64,000 bases of DNA from Cellvibrio sp. UBA7671 (lineage in GTDB: Bacteria; Pseudomonadota; Gammaproteobacteria; Pseudomonadales; Cellvibrionaceae). The stretch is taken from positions 226,312-290,311 of the forward strand of contig DLHJ01000005.1 in the NCBI GenBank assembly GCA_002483145.1. Reading direction: 5' to 3'. The notes beneath the pieces were generated by a model. That model saw only the letters and a program-made list of their open reading frames with translations. It did no database searches and had not been told where the DNA came from. The position numbers and the translations under genes are program-made. This document shows positions 51,808 to 61,202 of this stretch, piece by piece (within the stretch, counting starts at the first letter, position 1; every line of letters starts with the position of its first letter).

Positions 51808-53013
51808 TCACTTCTTGGCGCTTTCCATAAAAGCGGCCGCACCACAATCGCAGGGCGCTATAAAATTATCCAGATAACGGGTTTTAACGCGGGTTTTTAA
51901 TCCCAACTGAAATAATGCTTCCATGTGGGCGGGATCAAAGTTCAATGGATCGGCATTCACTTTCGCCGGAATTACCGCATATCCAAAAGTCGCACCATGG
52001 CGCTGCGCAAAAGCGGTCGAGATAATCAGGTGCGCGCGTAAATTCGCACGGCTCATGGAATCAAACGAACGTCCGACTATCGCCATAGTGCCACCGATCA
52101 AAGGGGCGGCAGTGATATCGGTTTGGCCGTTGATAATCACATACAACTGTTCAGGTTTAAGGCGCGGGCTGCTGATCTGCGCCGCCGCAAGTGATTCGGG
52201 CAACAATAAAAATGGCGCATTGATACCGCCGTCGGCATGCACCTCAGTATTTTTACCATCGGTAATCACCACCGGAGGGAATATGCCCGGCACACTGGCG
52301 GATGCGGTTAACACCGCGCGAAATAGCGCGAGCGCATTGCCGTTATCGTCCGGATGTTCTGCGGAAATGGCGATGCTGCCCATATCCCATACCATGGTTT
52401 CCTGGGTGTCCAAATCGGTAGTGACGACCAATAACCGGCGCCCGGCGCGATGGCCACTGGCAATCGCTTTAAGCAAATCGGCGTTGATGTAACGCGCAAC
52501 CAACGCGGCCAATGGTTTGCCACTGTAAAGTGACGGGCGATAAAAAAAGCCGCCGCCCCAGCGCGTCAGTTTTGCTGCCTGCGGATCGTGATAAGCCGCA
52601 GTTAGGGTTTCATCCCAACTTGGACCTGCAAACGCAAAGGGGGCAATTAACGAACCCGTACTAATTCCGGTCACCATATCAAACACCGGGCGATCCTTAT
52701 CCTGGCTCCACCCCACCAGCATTCCCGCACCAAATGCGCCGTTGGCTCCACCGCCAGAAATCGCCAGCGCACGCATTCCACCGGTGCGATTAAAGTAGCG
52801 GTCCTGATCCAGATTCTGCATAAACGAAAGCACACCTTGCGGATCAGTCGCTACAAACCGAAAACGATCAAACGGGGAAAAAGTCGCCGATGGTTTAAGC
52901 GTGGGCGAAAAATAGGTGGGCACGCGCGACACATAACCGCAAGCCGACAGGGAAAATACAACTAGGAGCAAGACTATCTGCCCAAGATATTGAGTAAAAG
53001 GTACTGGGGTCAC
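51808..53013 (-). CDS. patatin-like phospholipase, predicted outer-membrane-system lipoprotein
   Basis: The start is GTG at 53011-53013, with AGAGGAA upstream, giving 401 residues. The longer frame to 53196 overlaps the next gene and is unlikely. The N-terminus has a lipoprotein signal with lipobox LSAC (VVFSLSACGYVS). The patatin domain has the oxyanion hole GGGANGAFGAG near residue 86, nucleophile motif GISTGS near 116 and DGG near 260, so the Ser-Asp catalytic dyad is complete. It hydrolyses acyl chains of phospholipids or other lipids. It lies downstream of a TonB-fusion gene on the same strand, close enough to share a transcript. Confidence 0.88.
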   Translation of the reverse strand: MTPVPFTQYLGQIVLLLVVFSLSACGYVSRVPTYFSPTLKPSATFSPFDRFRFVATDPQGVLSFMQNLDQDRYFNRTGGMRALAISGGGANGAFGAGMLVGWSQDKDRPVFDMVTGISTGSLIAPFAFAGPSWDETLTAAYHDPQAAKLTRWGGGFFYRPSLYSGKPLAALVARYINADLLKAIASGHRAGRRLLVVTTDLDTQETMVWDMGSIAISAEHPDDNGNALALFRAVLTASASVPGIFPPVVITDGKNTEVHADGGINAPFLLLPESLAAAQISSPRLKPEQLYVIINGQTDITAAPLIGGTMAIVGRSFDSMSRANLRAHLIISTAFAQRHGATFGYAVIPAKVNADPLNFDPAHMEALFQLGLKTRVKTRYLDNFIAPCDCGAAAFMESAKK

Positions 53014-53104
53014 GGCGAATAATTCCTCTTCTTCCCGGAGTTGGCGCCCGGAAGTTATAGCAAGAGGCTGCCACACTTGCAGCAAATTATTTAGCTTCCA
53101 ACCG

Positions 53105-54286
53105 CTATAACTCACCCATAGCAAAAGTAATGGGCACCGACAGCTCCAGTTCCGCCACCTCCAGCCCGGCAGGTAAAGGCGCAAAGGGGGCGGCACTGCG
53201 CACTGCCGCTAACGCAGCTTTGTTAAGCATCACAAATTCCAGCTCTTCAATCGGCGCAACAGTTTTGAGCTGGCCCGCCGCATCTATCACCACAGAGAGC
53301 CTCACGGTCCCTATTTGACGCAACTGCTGTGCGCGCCGCGGGTAATCGACGTGGGTGTTTATTTTTTTAAATACATCGGCCATATAAAACTGTTTTGCCA
53401 AAAGCGCTTGTGCCTTGCTCAACCCCGGCTCCGGATTCGCAGTGGCTAGCACTGGATTTTGTTCAGCAGCAGATACTGTGGGAGTTGATTCGGGAATGGG
53501 TGAAGCGGTTTTGAGCGCTACAGGAACCGGTGGGGAAACCTCAGGTTTGGCAACGGCGGGTTTCTCTGCCGTCAGGATTTTGGGTTCAGTTACCGCCGTC
53601 GCGACTGGCGCTGCGGCGGGTGTTGCAAGGGCGACAGGCGATTCGGGTTCATCAAGCTCTTTCTGCGGAGGCGCAACCACTGGCAGCCAACTCTTGGCCA
53701 CCTCAATCCTGGCGTTGCGCGGATACATCGCATTAAAGCGGTTAACGAGAGCAGTATCCGCTGTGTTGGCTTTTAATAAATCGTCACGAAAAGCGGTTGA
53801 AGATGGAACAGAGCCAATCCATGAGCGCAGCAATAAGGTGAAAAAAGCATCGTCCCCGACGTGACCGAGCACGACTGAATTGAGGCTTACATCCACGCCC
53901 GTCATAGGCGCATAGGCAATCACCAAATGATCATTAGATTCCAGCCGATCGCGCACCAGCTCCTCAAAATAGACCATGTTCTCCGCTTGGGCGATAAGCG
54001 CATCGCGGGTGTTATTGATCGCCACTGACTCGCGCCATATCCGGCTGAACTGCCGCTGGGTAATACCCTGCTTGGCGAGGATTTTTAGCTCCATCCGTTT
54101 GGGATAACTGCCGTTGATCAACTCCTGCGCATTGGTGCCTGTTTGGCCAGCGAAGAGCGCCGCCATAAATAACTCGTTACCCAACTCGGAGTAGGCCGCT
54201 ACACCGTTTAAATCTGCTTCCGCCCGCAGGCTATTGCTCACTAACAGCAATAAAGCCGCACAAAACACCCAAGACTTCACTAGCAC
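53105..54286 (-). CDS. chalcone isomerase-like domain fused to a TonB C-terminal domain
   Basis: A 393-residue exported protein starting at GTG 54284-54286, with GGGAG 7 bp upstream. A signal peptide (about 1-23) is followed by a chalcone-isomerase-like region (about 25-190), as seen in periplasmic bacterial homologues: PKRMELKILAKQGITQRQFSRIW and a later SWIGSVPSSTAFRDDLL. A Pro/Ala/Val-rich linker (about 195-290) spans to a TonB C-terminal domain (about 300-390). There is no N-terminal membrane anchor other than the signal peptide, so it is not a standard energy transducer. No function is proven. It precedes the patatin gene. Confidence 0.75.
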   Translation of the reverse strand: MLVKSWVFCAALLLLVSNSLRAEADLNGVAAYSELGNELFMAALFAGQTGTNAQELINGSYPKRMELKILAKQGITQRQFSRIWRESVAINNTRDALIAQAENMVYFEELVRDRLESNDHLVIAYAPMTGVDVSLNSVVLGHVGDDAFFTLLLRSWIGSVPSSTAFRDDLLKANTADTALVNRFNAMYPRNARIEVAKSWLPVVAPPQKELDEPESPVALATPAAAPVATAVTEPKILTAEKPAVAKPEVSPPVPVALKTASPIPESTPTVSAAEQNPVLATANPEPGLSKAQALLAKQFYMADVFKKINTHVDYPRRAQQLRQIGTVRLSVVIDAAGQLKTVAPIEELEFVMLNKAALAAVRSAAPFAPLPAGLEVAELELSVPITFAMGEL

Positions 54287-54528
54287 TTTGTCGCTCCCAT
54301 AGCATTTGTTGGAGCGCAGCCTAACGGGAAAATAAGTCAGATATACGACAAGGGCTCAAATTCTGCACCAAGGAAACAGATACTTGCGCCGACGGGATCG
54401 GCAATGGGCAATGAATGCTGCTTTCCCTTCCTGAAGGCATTCTTTATAGTACGCCCGCTGAAAAAATTCCCTGTCATTGGCGGTAGGTTGATCCCTTCCC
54501 CACCGCCTGCACCACGAGGTTAAGCCCC

Positions 54529-56193
54529 ATGGCTCAATACGTATTTAGCATGCATAGGCTCGGCAAGATTGTGCCGCCCAAGCGTGAAATCCTGAAAGAT
54601 ATCTCCCTCTCCTTCTTCCCCGGCGCCAAGATCGGTGTACTCGGTTTGAACGGCTCGGGTAAATCCACCCTCCTGCGCATCATGGCTGGCGTGGATCAGG
54701 ATTTTAACGGCGAAGCCCGCCCCATGCCGAACCTGAAAATCGGCTATCTGCCACAGGAACCGCAACTCGATCCCGCCAAAGATGTGCTGGGCAACGTGCA
54801 AGACGGAGTGCGTGAAGCGGTTGATGCGCTGGCGGAGCTGGACCAAATCTACGCCGCCTACGCCGAACCCGACGCCGACTTTGACGAGCTGGCAAAAAAA
54901 CAAGCCAAATGTGAAGACATCATCCAGGCTTGGGATGCGCACAACCTGCAACATACCTTGGAAGTTGCCGCCGATGCCTTGCGCCTGCCGCCGTGGGATG
55001 CAGACGTAACCGTGCTGTCTGGTGGTGAACGCCGCCGTGTGGCGCTGTGCCGCTTGCTGTTGTCACGCCCCGATATGCTATTGCTCGACGAACCGACCAA
55101 CCACTTGGATGCTGAGTCCGTATATTGGCTGGAACAATTCCTCCACAACTTCACCGGCACCGTAGTGGCGATTACCCATGATCGCTACTTCCTCGATAAC
55201 GCCGCAGGCTGGATCCTGGAACTCGACCGTGGCCACGGCATTCCGTACGAAGGTAACTACACCAGTTGGTTGGAACAAAAAGACGCGCGTTTGGAGCAAG
55301 AACAACGCACTGAAGCAGCACACCAGAAAGCACTGAAAACCGAATTGGAATGGGTTCGCCAAAACCCTAAAGGCCGCCAAGCCAAGAGCAAGGCGCGTCT
55401 CGCCCGCTTTGATGAATTGCAATCGCAAGAATTCCAGGCGCGCAACGAGACCAACGAGATCTACATTCCGCCGGGCGAGCGCTTGGGCGATAAAGTCATC
55501 GTGTTGGAAAACGTCAATAAGGGTTATGGCGATCGCCTGTTGATCGACAATTTGTCACTGAGCATTCCTAAAGGTGCAGTGGTGGGTATTGTCGGCGGTA
55601 ACGGCGCGGGTAAATCGACTCTGTTCCGCATGATCTCCGGCACTGAGAAACCCGATAGCGGTACTGTTACTTTGGGCGATACCGTAAAAGTCGCCTACGT
55701 TGAACAGAGCCGCGAAAATCTGGACGATAAGAAATCCGTGTGGGAAGCAGTATCCGACGGTTTGGATATTTTGAAAATCGGCAACTACGAAGTTAGCTCG
55801 CGCTCTTACCTGGGTCGCTTTAACTTCAAAGGCGGTGATCAGCAAAAACGTGTGGGCGAACTCTCTGGTGGTGAGCGCGGCCGCTTACATTTGGCCAACA
55901 CCTTGAAGCAAGGCGCCAACGTACTCTTACTCGACGAACCGTCAAACGATTTGGACATTGAAACCCTGCGCGCATTGGAAGATGCAATCCTCGCCTTCCC
56001 CGGCTGTGTATTGGTGATCTCGCATGACCGCTGGTTCCTCGACCGTATCGCAACCCACATACTCGCGTATGAAGGCGACTCCGATATTGTTTTCTTTGAA
56101 GGCAACTACACGGAATATCACGAGGATTTCGTCAAACGTAAGGGGCAAGATTCTCAACCGAAGCGCATGAAGTACAAACCGCTGAAGGCTTAA
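54529..56193 (+). CDS. ettA: energy-dependent translational throttle protein EttA (ABC-F)
   Basis: A 554-residue protein (E. coli EttA 555 aa) with two ABC domains. Walker A motifs are GLNGSGKST and GGNGAGKST, signatures are LSGGERRR and LSGGERGR, and Walker B segments end in LLDEPTNHLD and LLDEPSNDLD. The linker between the domains and the arm segment are in the usual position, and there are no membrane helices. EttA binds the ribosomal E site and gates the first elongation step according to ATP/ADP level. It is a highly conserved housekeeping gene with its own terminator. Confidence 0.95.
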   Translation: MAQYVFSMHRLGKIVPPKREILKDISLSFFPGAKIGVLGLNGSGKSTLLRIMAGVDQDFNGEARPMPNLKIGYLPQEPQLDPAKDVLGNVQDGVREAVDALAELDQIYAAYAEPDADFDELAKKQAKCEDIIQAWDAHNLQHTLEVAADALRLPPWDADVTVLSGGERRRVALCRLLLSRPDMLLLDEPTNHLDAESVYWLEQFLHNFTGTVVAITHDRYFLDNAAGWILELDRGHGIPYEGNYTSWLEQKDARLEQEQRTEAAHQKALKTELEWVRQNPKGRQAKSKARLARFDELQSQEFQARNETNEIYIPPGERLGDKVIVLENVNKGYGDRLLIDNLSLSIPKGAVVGIVGGNGAGKSTLFRMISGTEKPDSGTVTLGDTVKVAYVEQSRENLDDKKSVWEAVSDGLDILKIGNYEVSSRSYLGRFNFKGGDQQKRVGELSGGERGRLHLANTLKQGANVLLLDEPSNDLDIETLRALEDAILAFPGCVLVISHDRWFLDRIATHILAYEGDSDIVFFEGNYTEYHEDFVKRKGQDSQPKRMKYKPLKA

Positions 56194-56216
56194 GATAAGA
56201 AATGTAATGAAACTGA

Positions 56217-56245
56217 AAAGGCAGCTCCCACGAGCTGCCTTTTTT
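56217..56245 (+). terminator. terminator after ettA
   Basis: AGGCAGCTC CCAC GAGCTGCCTTTTTT: an 8-bp GC-rich stem with a T-tract, 24 bp after the ettA stop. Confidence 0.85.
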
Positions 56246-56316
56246 GTTTATGCGGCCCACAATGTTCAAACCACTCTATAAAAAACAAAAACTCAACCAA
56301 GTCACAAGGAGACACC

Positions 56317-57765
56317 ATGCCACAAAAATTCCTGAGATTGATCTTGCCGCTTCTGGGTCTGTGCTTCAGCAATAACACCTTTGCTGCAGACGGACTCGAT
56401 CTCACCAACACCGCTGCCGGTTGGTTTTGCGTAGGCCTATTTGTTATCGCCTATGCCTTTGTGATGCTTGAAGAAAAACTGCATCTGCGCAAATCCAAAC
56501 CGGTGCTCGCAGCAGCGGGAATTATCTGGGTCATCATTGGTTGGATTTACACGCAGCACGAACAATCGGCGCTAGCGGAACAAGCGTTTCGCCATACACT
56601 GCTTGAATTCGCTGAGCTGATGTTATTTTTGCTGGTCGCCATGACCTACATTAATGCGATGGATGAACGCGGATTATTTAACGCACTGCGCGGGTGGTTA
56701 ATCAAAAAAGGCTTTAGCTACCGCCAATTATTTTGGATAACCGGTTTGATGGCATTTTTTATTTCACCCATCGCCGACAACCTCACTACCGCATTATTGA
56801 TGTGTGCCGTTGTATTAAAAATTGCTGAAGGTGAGAAAGCCTTTATCAATATGTGTTGCGTCAACATTATCGTTGCGGCCAACGCGGGCGGTGCATTTAG
56901 CCCGTTCGGAGATATTACGACGCTGATGGTATGGCAAGCAGGCAAGGTCGATTTTTTCACCTTCTTCCATTTATTTATTCCTTCACTAGTAAACTTTTTG
57001 GTGCCTGCAGCGATTATGAGTTTCTTTATAAAAAATCGCCCCTCGCACAAAGACGCCGAAGATTTATTCCTTGAAACACTCACCTACAAAGAAGGCGCCT
57101 TCCCCATCCTGTTTTTGTTCCTCGCCACTATCGCCAGCGCCGTTCTCGGCCACGTACTCATCCATATGCCACCAGTATTGGGCATGATGTTAGGCCTTGC
57201 CTATTTGCATCTGTACGGCTTTTACTTACGCAAAAAAGGTATTGTGGATTTAAAACACGCAACGCAAACCACGTCCGATTTTATCCCCAAAAAAGACGAA
57301 AACCCCATCACCAAAGTTCCCCTGCCCTTTGATGTTTTCCAACCACTTGCGCGCTTGGAGTGGGATACGTTGTTATTTTTCTACGGTGTAATTATGTGTG
57401 TAGGCGGGCTAGGTTTTATGGGTTATCTCACGCTGCTATCAGAATCGCTCTACGGTAATTTTAGCGCGACTATTTCGAATATCAGCTTGGGATTAATTTC
57501 CGCAGTGATCGATAATATTCCCGTGATGTATGCCGTGCTCACCATGGCTCCGGATTTCTCACAAGGCCAATGGCTGCTGATTACCTTAACAACGGGTGTG
57601 GGCGGCAGTATGTTATCGATTGGTTCAGCAGCAGGTGTTGCTCTGATGGGGCAAGCGCGTGGCTATTACAGTTTCCTCGGCCATTTAAAATGGACGCCAG
57701 TAGTTGCGTTGGGATATTTCGCGAGTGTGTATGCTCACTTGTGGTTGAATGCGGCGATGATGTAA
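56317..57765 (+). CDS. nhaD: NhaD-type sodium/proton antiporter
   Basis: A 482-residue inner-membrane protein. An N-terminal signal-like helix ends FSNNTFAADG, as in other NhaD proteins, and 11-13 membrane helices follow. Characteristic segments include ADNLTTALLMCAVVLKIAEG, INMCCVNIIVAANAGGAFSP, FGDITTLMVWQ and SAVIDNIPVMYAVLTM. It exports Na+ or Li+ in exchange for protons, giving alkaline/salt tolerance. The length fits the family. A symmetrical terminator follows at 57779-57818. Confidence 0.9.
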   Translation: MPQKFLRLILPLLGLCFSNNTFAADGLDLTNTAAGWFCVGLFVIAYAFVMLEEKLHLRKSKPVLAAAGIIWVIIGWIYTQHEQSALAEQAFRHTLLEFAELMLFLLVAMTYINAMDERGLFNALRGWLIKKGFSYRQLFWITGLMAFFISPIADNLTTALLMCAVVLKIAEGEKAFINMCCVNIIVAANAGGAFSPFGDITTLMVWQAGKVDFFTFFHLFIPSLVNFLVPAAIMSFFIKNRPSHKDAEDLFLETLTYKEGAFPILFLFLATIASAVLGHVLIHMPPVLGMMLGLAYLHLYGFYLRKKGIVDLKHATQTTSDFIPKKDENPITKVPLPFDVFQPLARLEWDTLLFFYGVIMCVGGLGFMGYLTLLSESLYGNFSATISNISLGLISAVIDNIPVMYAVLTMAPDFSQGQWLLITLTTGVGGSMLSIGSAAGVALMGQARGYYSFLGHLKWTPVVALGYFASVYAHLWLNAAMM

Positions 57766-57778
57766 AAATTTACTCAAT

Positions 57779-57818
57779 AAAAAAGCGCAGATTGCCAAAC
57801 AACATCTGCGCTTTTTTT
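57779..57818. terminator. bidirectional terminator between nhaD and the NLP gene
   Basis: AAAGCGCAGAT TGCCAAACAAC ATCTGCGCTTTTTTT forms an 11-bp stem flanked by A and T tracts, in the 100 bp between convergent genes. Confidence 0.85.
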
Positions 57819-57867
57819 ATTAACCCATTGCCGCAATATCAACACAGTAATTTTTACCGCATCAACA

Positions 57868-58824
57868 CTAGTAATTATTTTTAATATCCTGATAAATACC
57901 AGGATAGTTAGCCTGCAATTCTTTCGCTTTGGTAGCGGCGATATCATCCCAGGTAAATGAGGTATTAGCCCAGCGCGAATCAGTGCGAGGTACGTTGGCG
58001 TTGGCCTGATCCATGATCAAACTATCATTGCGGGTTTTAAAACTGGCAGAACCAAAATTCGATTGCTCCAGCACCATGCGATATTGGGTATTGCGTTCAT
58101 GGCGGGTGCGCTCATTGGAATCCCAGTTCGCTAATGCGCGATAGTGGCTAATAATATTCGGTGCAAAAAATTCACCCCAGTTACCCTGAAATTCCACCTT
58201 GGCTTTATCAGTTGCGCTGGCAAAACGAAACGCGTGCGTTCTTATACCGTCTTTGTGGTACACCACCAGCGGATGGCCGTTGTGTTGTTGCAAACCACTC
58301 ATTGCGCGAGTATCAAAATTACCATGAGCACTGGTGGAGACATGGCTGATAAGTTCTTGTCCATTCCCCTTCAGAGTCCACACAATAACGGTCTCTACGT
58401 CATGGCGATGACCACCTAAAAAGGTCAGATTGACGGCCTGATCTTTTTCAAAATACAACTCATAAAAATGTGCGCAGCGTTCCAAACCATCTGTGCCCGC
58501 TTTGCATAATTGTCTGTGAATGGTGTTGGAGATATTCGCCCAACCCGCATCGCGGCAACCGCCGTAGTAGCTAGAGGTTGCACCCAAACCCGGATTCTGC
58601 CGCAGATTTTCATTGCGATGAAAAGGTGTTCCTGGATAGCAACCATCGGAATCAAAATCAAACAGTGGGTGAAATTTCCTAACAAGTCCTTCGTTATATG
58701 CGGTAATCCCTGCATCCCATGTAGGAAATTCATCAGCACTTGCAATACTGACATTGAGCAGCGTTAACAAAACAAAAAAACTTTTTAAAATCTTCGCACT
58801 GGTTATGCTTATTCTGTTTAACAC
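57868..58824 (-). CDS. NPP1-family (necrosis-inducing, NLP) secreted protein
   Basis: The start is GTG at 58822-58824, 7 bp after a perfect GGAGGT (the frame extends to TTG 58839). It gives 318 residues with a signal peptide (ending NVSIASA). Features of bacterial NPP1 proteins are FDFDSDGCYPGTPF with its paired Cys in GGCRDA, HFYELYFEKDQA, and the GHRHDxE hallmark (residues about 140-146). In the hallmark heptapeptide the usual Trp of GHRHDWE is Val (GHRHDVE). Plant-associated NLPs permeabilise plant membranes via glycosyl inositol phosphorylceramides; the target of this bacterial member is not known. It is monocistronic. Confidence 0.85.
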   Translation of the reverse strand: MLNRISITSAKILKSFFVLLTLLNVSIASADEFPTWDAGITAYNEGLVRKFHPLFDFDSDGCYPGTPFHRNENLRQNPGLGATSSYYGGCRDAGWANISNTIHRQLCKAGTDGLERCAHFYELYFEKDQAVNLTFLGGHRHDVETVIVWTLKGNGQELISHVSTSAHGNFDTRAMSGLQQHNGHPLVVYHKDGIRTHAFRFASATDKAKVEFQGNWGEFFAPNIISHYRALANWDSNERTRHERNTQYRMVLEQSNFGSASFKTRNDSLIMDQANANVPRTDSRWANTSFTWDDIAATKAKELQANYPGIYQDIKNNY

Positions 58825-59008
58825 GAGTCGGACCTCCAATTGATGGTGATTGTTTTAAACCGACCTCACTCATCATGGAGAGCGAAATCAGAAGCAGGAG
58901 TCTAAGGTCCGATAAATGACAGGATGAGGTGATCACAAAAATTTAATGGGATTGTCACAAAGGGAAAAACCGGCGCGGAGTTTGTGCTGCAGTTAGGGTA
59001 GATGAAAT

Positions 59009-59035
59009 AAAAAAGCCCTCGCTGGCGAGGGCTTT
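59009..59035 (-). terminator. terminator after the esterase gene
   Basis: GCCCTCG and CGAGGGC around a short loop, with six A residues to the left giving a U-tract on the minus strand, 30 bp downstream of the esterase stop. Confidence 0.8.
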
Positions 59036-59065
59036 GGGAGGAAAAGTAAAGTTTTTACAAATGGA

Positions 59066-60091
59066 TTACAATTTAAATACTTTATTCAAAAAGGCAATCA
59101 TATCCGTCACCGCAGGTTCGGAAAGATCTTTGTAGCAGCCGTTGTTGTAATCATTGCAACCTGAATCCAAAAAGCCGTGGTTTTTGCCTTCATATATTTT
59201 AAAGCTCACTGGTTGCCCCAATTTTTTCAAATTATCCACATAGGCTTTTGCAACTGTAGGAGTAGTAAGGCCATCCAAAGCTCCCACATGGACAAATTGT
59301 TTGGGCAAAGCCAATTCTTTAGCGCTCACCAAATATTGTTGTGGGGATACTGCCTCGTAATATTCGGGATTATCATTCACATTTATTTTATCGCCAAACA
59401 GACCACGCGGCTTTGCATTTGCCCATTTCCAGAATTGATTTCCCTCAGCTTCAAAACCACTTTTCGCAACCGCCACCATATCAAAGGCGGCATAGCTCAA
59501 TATGGCAGCCTGAATTTTCAAACTATCTTTAGCGGCAACTTGTTCAGCGGTTACGCCTTTAGGTAAATAAGTCGGTTTAAAACCCAGTGGCTTTTTATCA
59601 AACCCATCGCTATCCAAATTGCGCCTGGCAACTGTCACCATCACGGCTAAATGCCCACCTGCGCTATCACCCGTTACCGCGACTTTGTCCGGGTCACCGC
59701 CGTAATTTTTGATGTTGTCCTTCACCCAAAGTACTGCGCCCATTGCATCTTCAATAAGTTCATTGGTCGTAGTGGTGTTATTAACATCGGCGAGCAAACG
59801 GTAATTTATATTGACGGTAATAATGTCGGTGCGGCTGGCAATACTATCCGCCAAATCCACCATGCCGGATTTACTACCCAGCAACCAACCTCCTCCATGA
59901 ATAATCACCAGCACCAGTTTCGCTTTTGTTTTGGTTTCAGGCACGGTGATGTCAAGTGTCAAATCAAACCCCTTGGGACTCGCCCAAGTGATATCGCGAA
60001 AATGCTTTATTTCATGCGCAGCAAAAGCCGGGGCGCACAGTGACATAAAAAATAGCGTAAAGATCGAATAGAGACTAAAGCGACGCATCAT
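59066..60091 (-). CDS. secreted alpha/beta hydrolase (esterase/lipase, BD-FAE type)
   Basis: A 341-residue exported protein with a signal peptide (about 1-24, ending PAFAA). The HSL/BD-FAE-type signature is present: oxyanion HGGGW near residue 65, nucleophile GDSAGG near 144, acidic residue in VGALDGLTTP and catalytic His in GKNHGFLDSG. Two C-terminal cysteines may form a disulfide. The family hydrolyses carboxylic esters; such secreted esterases in Cellvibrio often deacylate plant polysaccharides, but the substrate here is unproven. It is monocistronic, with the terminator at 59009-59035. Confidence 0.88.
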   Translation of the reverse strand: MMRRFSLYSIFTLFFMSLCAPAFAAHEIKHFRDITWASPKGFDLTLDITVPETKTKAKLVLVIIHGGGWLLGSKSGMVDLADSIASRTDIITVNINYRLLADVNNTTTTNELIEDAMGAVLWVKDNIKNYGGDPDKVAVTGDSAGGHLAVMVTVARRNLDSDGFDKKPLGFKPTYLPKGVTAEQVAAKDSLKIQAAILSYAAFDMVAVAKSGFEAEGNQFWKWANAKPRGLFGDKINVNDNPEYYEAVSPQQYLVSAKELALPKQFVHVGALDGLTTPTVAKAYVDNLKKLGQPVSFKIYEGKNHGFLDSGCNDYNNGCYKDLSEPAVTDMIAFLNKVFKL

Positions 60092-60377
60092 TATTTTTTC
60101 CCAGAGTTATTAGTGCCGATGTTATTTTTTCTGATGGATACCAGATGTTTTCAGTCTGCAGCCAATGACCGCGCGACTTTTTGTCAATAATACTATAAGA
60201 TAATTGGTAAACCATAGCCAAACAATTGGGGAATTGGGTAAAGATTGGAAAAAATGGTGCGGTAACAACTATCGAATCGGCTTCAGATGGTTTTTTTCAA
60301 TCGCGCAGCATTAATCCGAATAAAAATATCCAAGCGTCAGCCGCTTTGCCGGTGGGAAGCTATTTTCTGGCTGCATA

Positions 60378-60563
60378 TCAATCCAGCTTTTGGGTATTCC
60401 GTTTCGGCTTGAACGATACGCTACTGGTAAAAGTGTCATTTTCCTTGCGCAGCACAGAGTCGCTTTTAGCTGCGTGATTTCTCCATAACATAGCTGCAAT
60501 GCAACAAACGGTTACAAATAGAAATCCGCCTATCCACCACATATTTTCCTGAAAGAAAACCAT
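60378..60563 (-). CDS. small membrane protein next to the copper-storage gene
   Basis: The ATG at 60561-60563 has GGGGGGAG 8 bp upstream, giving 61 residues. The frame upstream to 60635 overlaps the neighbouring gene and has no support. One membrane helix (about 9-30, WWIGGFLFVTVCCIAAMLW) is followed by a charged tail. It is 40 bp downstream of the Cys-rich gene on the same strand, so probably co-transcribed. No family is recognised. Confidence 0.65.
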   Translation of the reverse strand: MVFFQENMWWIGGFLFVTVCCIAAMLWRNHAAKSDSVLRKENDTFTSSVSFKPKRNTQKLD

Positions 60564-60603
60564 GGTTTTTCTCCCCCCCAATATTTTCTTCATTACCGAT
60601 AAT

Positions 60604-60933
60604 TCAAGACGCCATTTCACGGCAGCTCTCTGCACATTTCGTACAGGCCGTTACACAATCGGCCATATCGCCAATATTTGCACAATCTTCTGCACAGGCT
60701 TCGCAAATTTCTGCGCATAGCGAACACATATGAAAGCTGAACGATGAATTGCTCATCTGCAACGTTGCACAGGTTTCACAGACCTTTGCGCAGTTAAGCA
60801 TCAATGTAAAATGCCCCGGTGCAACATGCCTACCACCCGCTTCCAAACAATGATTTACAGCTGTGGAGTAACAAATTTGGCTGCAAGCCAAACAATGTTC
60901 AATGCAATCTGAAGTTAAATGGTTAAAAGACAT
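60604..60933 (-). CDS. four-helix-bundle copper-binding protein (DUF326, Csp-like)
   Basis: A 109-residue, Cys-rich (about 15 Cys) cytosolic protein. The repeated CxxxC pattern on helices (EHCLACSQIC, CAKVCETCA, CSLCAEICEACAEDC, CTKCAESC) is the signature of DUF326 proteins. In the Csp1/Csp3 type, a four-helix bundle lined with Cys stores Cu(I). GAGGGGGA lies upstream of the ATG. A role in copper storage or detoxification is inferred from the family. The small membrane protein encoded downstream probably belongs to the same operon. Confidence 0.85.
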   Translation of the reverse strand: MSFNHLTSDCIEHCLACSQICYSTAVNHCLEAGGRHVAPGHFTLMLNCAKVCETCATLQMSNSSFSFHMCSLCAEICEACAEDCANIGDMADCVTACTKCAESCREMAS

Positions 60934-61202
60934 AGAATCCCCCTCAGTGTAAACAACGAAATCATTCAGGCAACTCTACTTTCAGTGCCACATAGAATTT
61001 CAGCCAATGCGGTTGCCCTATAAATAATCCTGACGTTTTAACGTTTATTCCGTTCGCTTCCGCACCAATAAAATCAATTTTAAATCAGCTAACTTTTTAC
61101 TGCGCTTGTGTGAGATTGCGAACAGAAAACCAGACCTATCGAAATTATTGTCAATTTAGCCATTGTGGCTTAGTGGTTTAACTTATCGATGACGAGGTAT
61201 TT

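Noticed and set aside
53013..53196. N-terminal extension of the patatin gene into the TonB-fusion gene
   Set aside because: It would overlap the neighbouring gene by about 90 bp, and the GTG at 53011-53013 has a good ribosome site and gives a proper lipoprotein signal.
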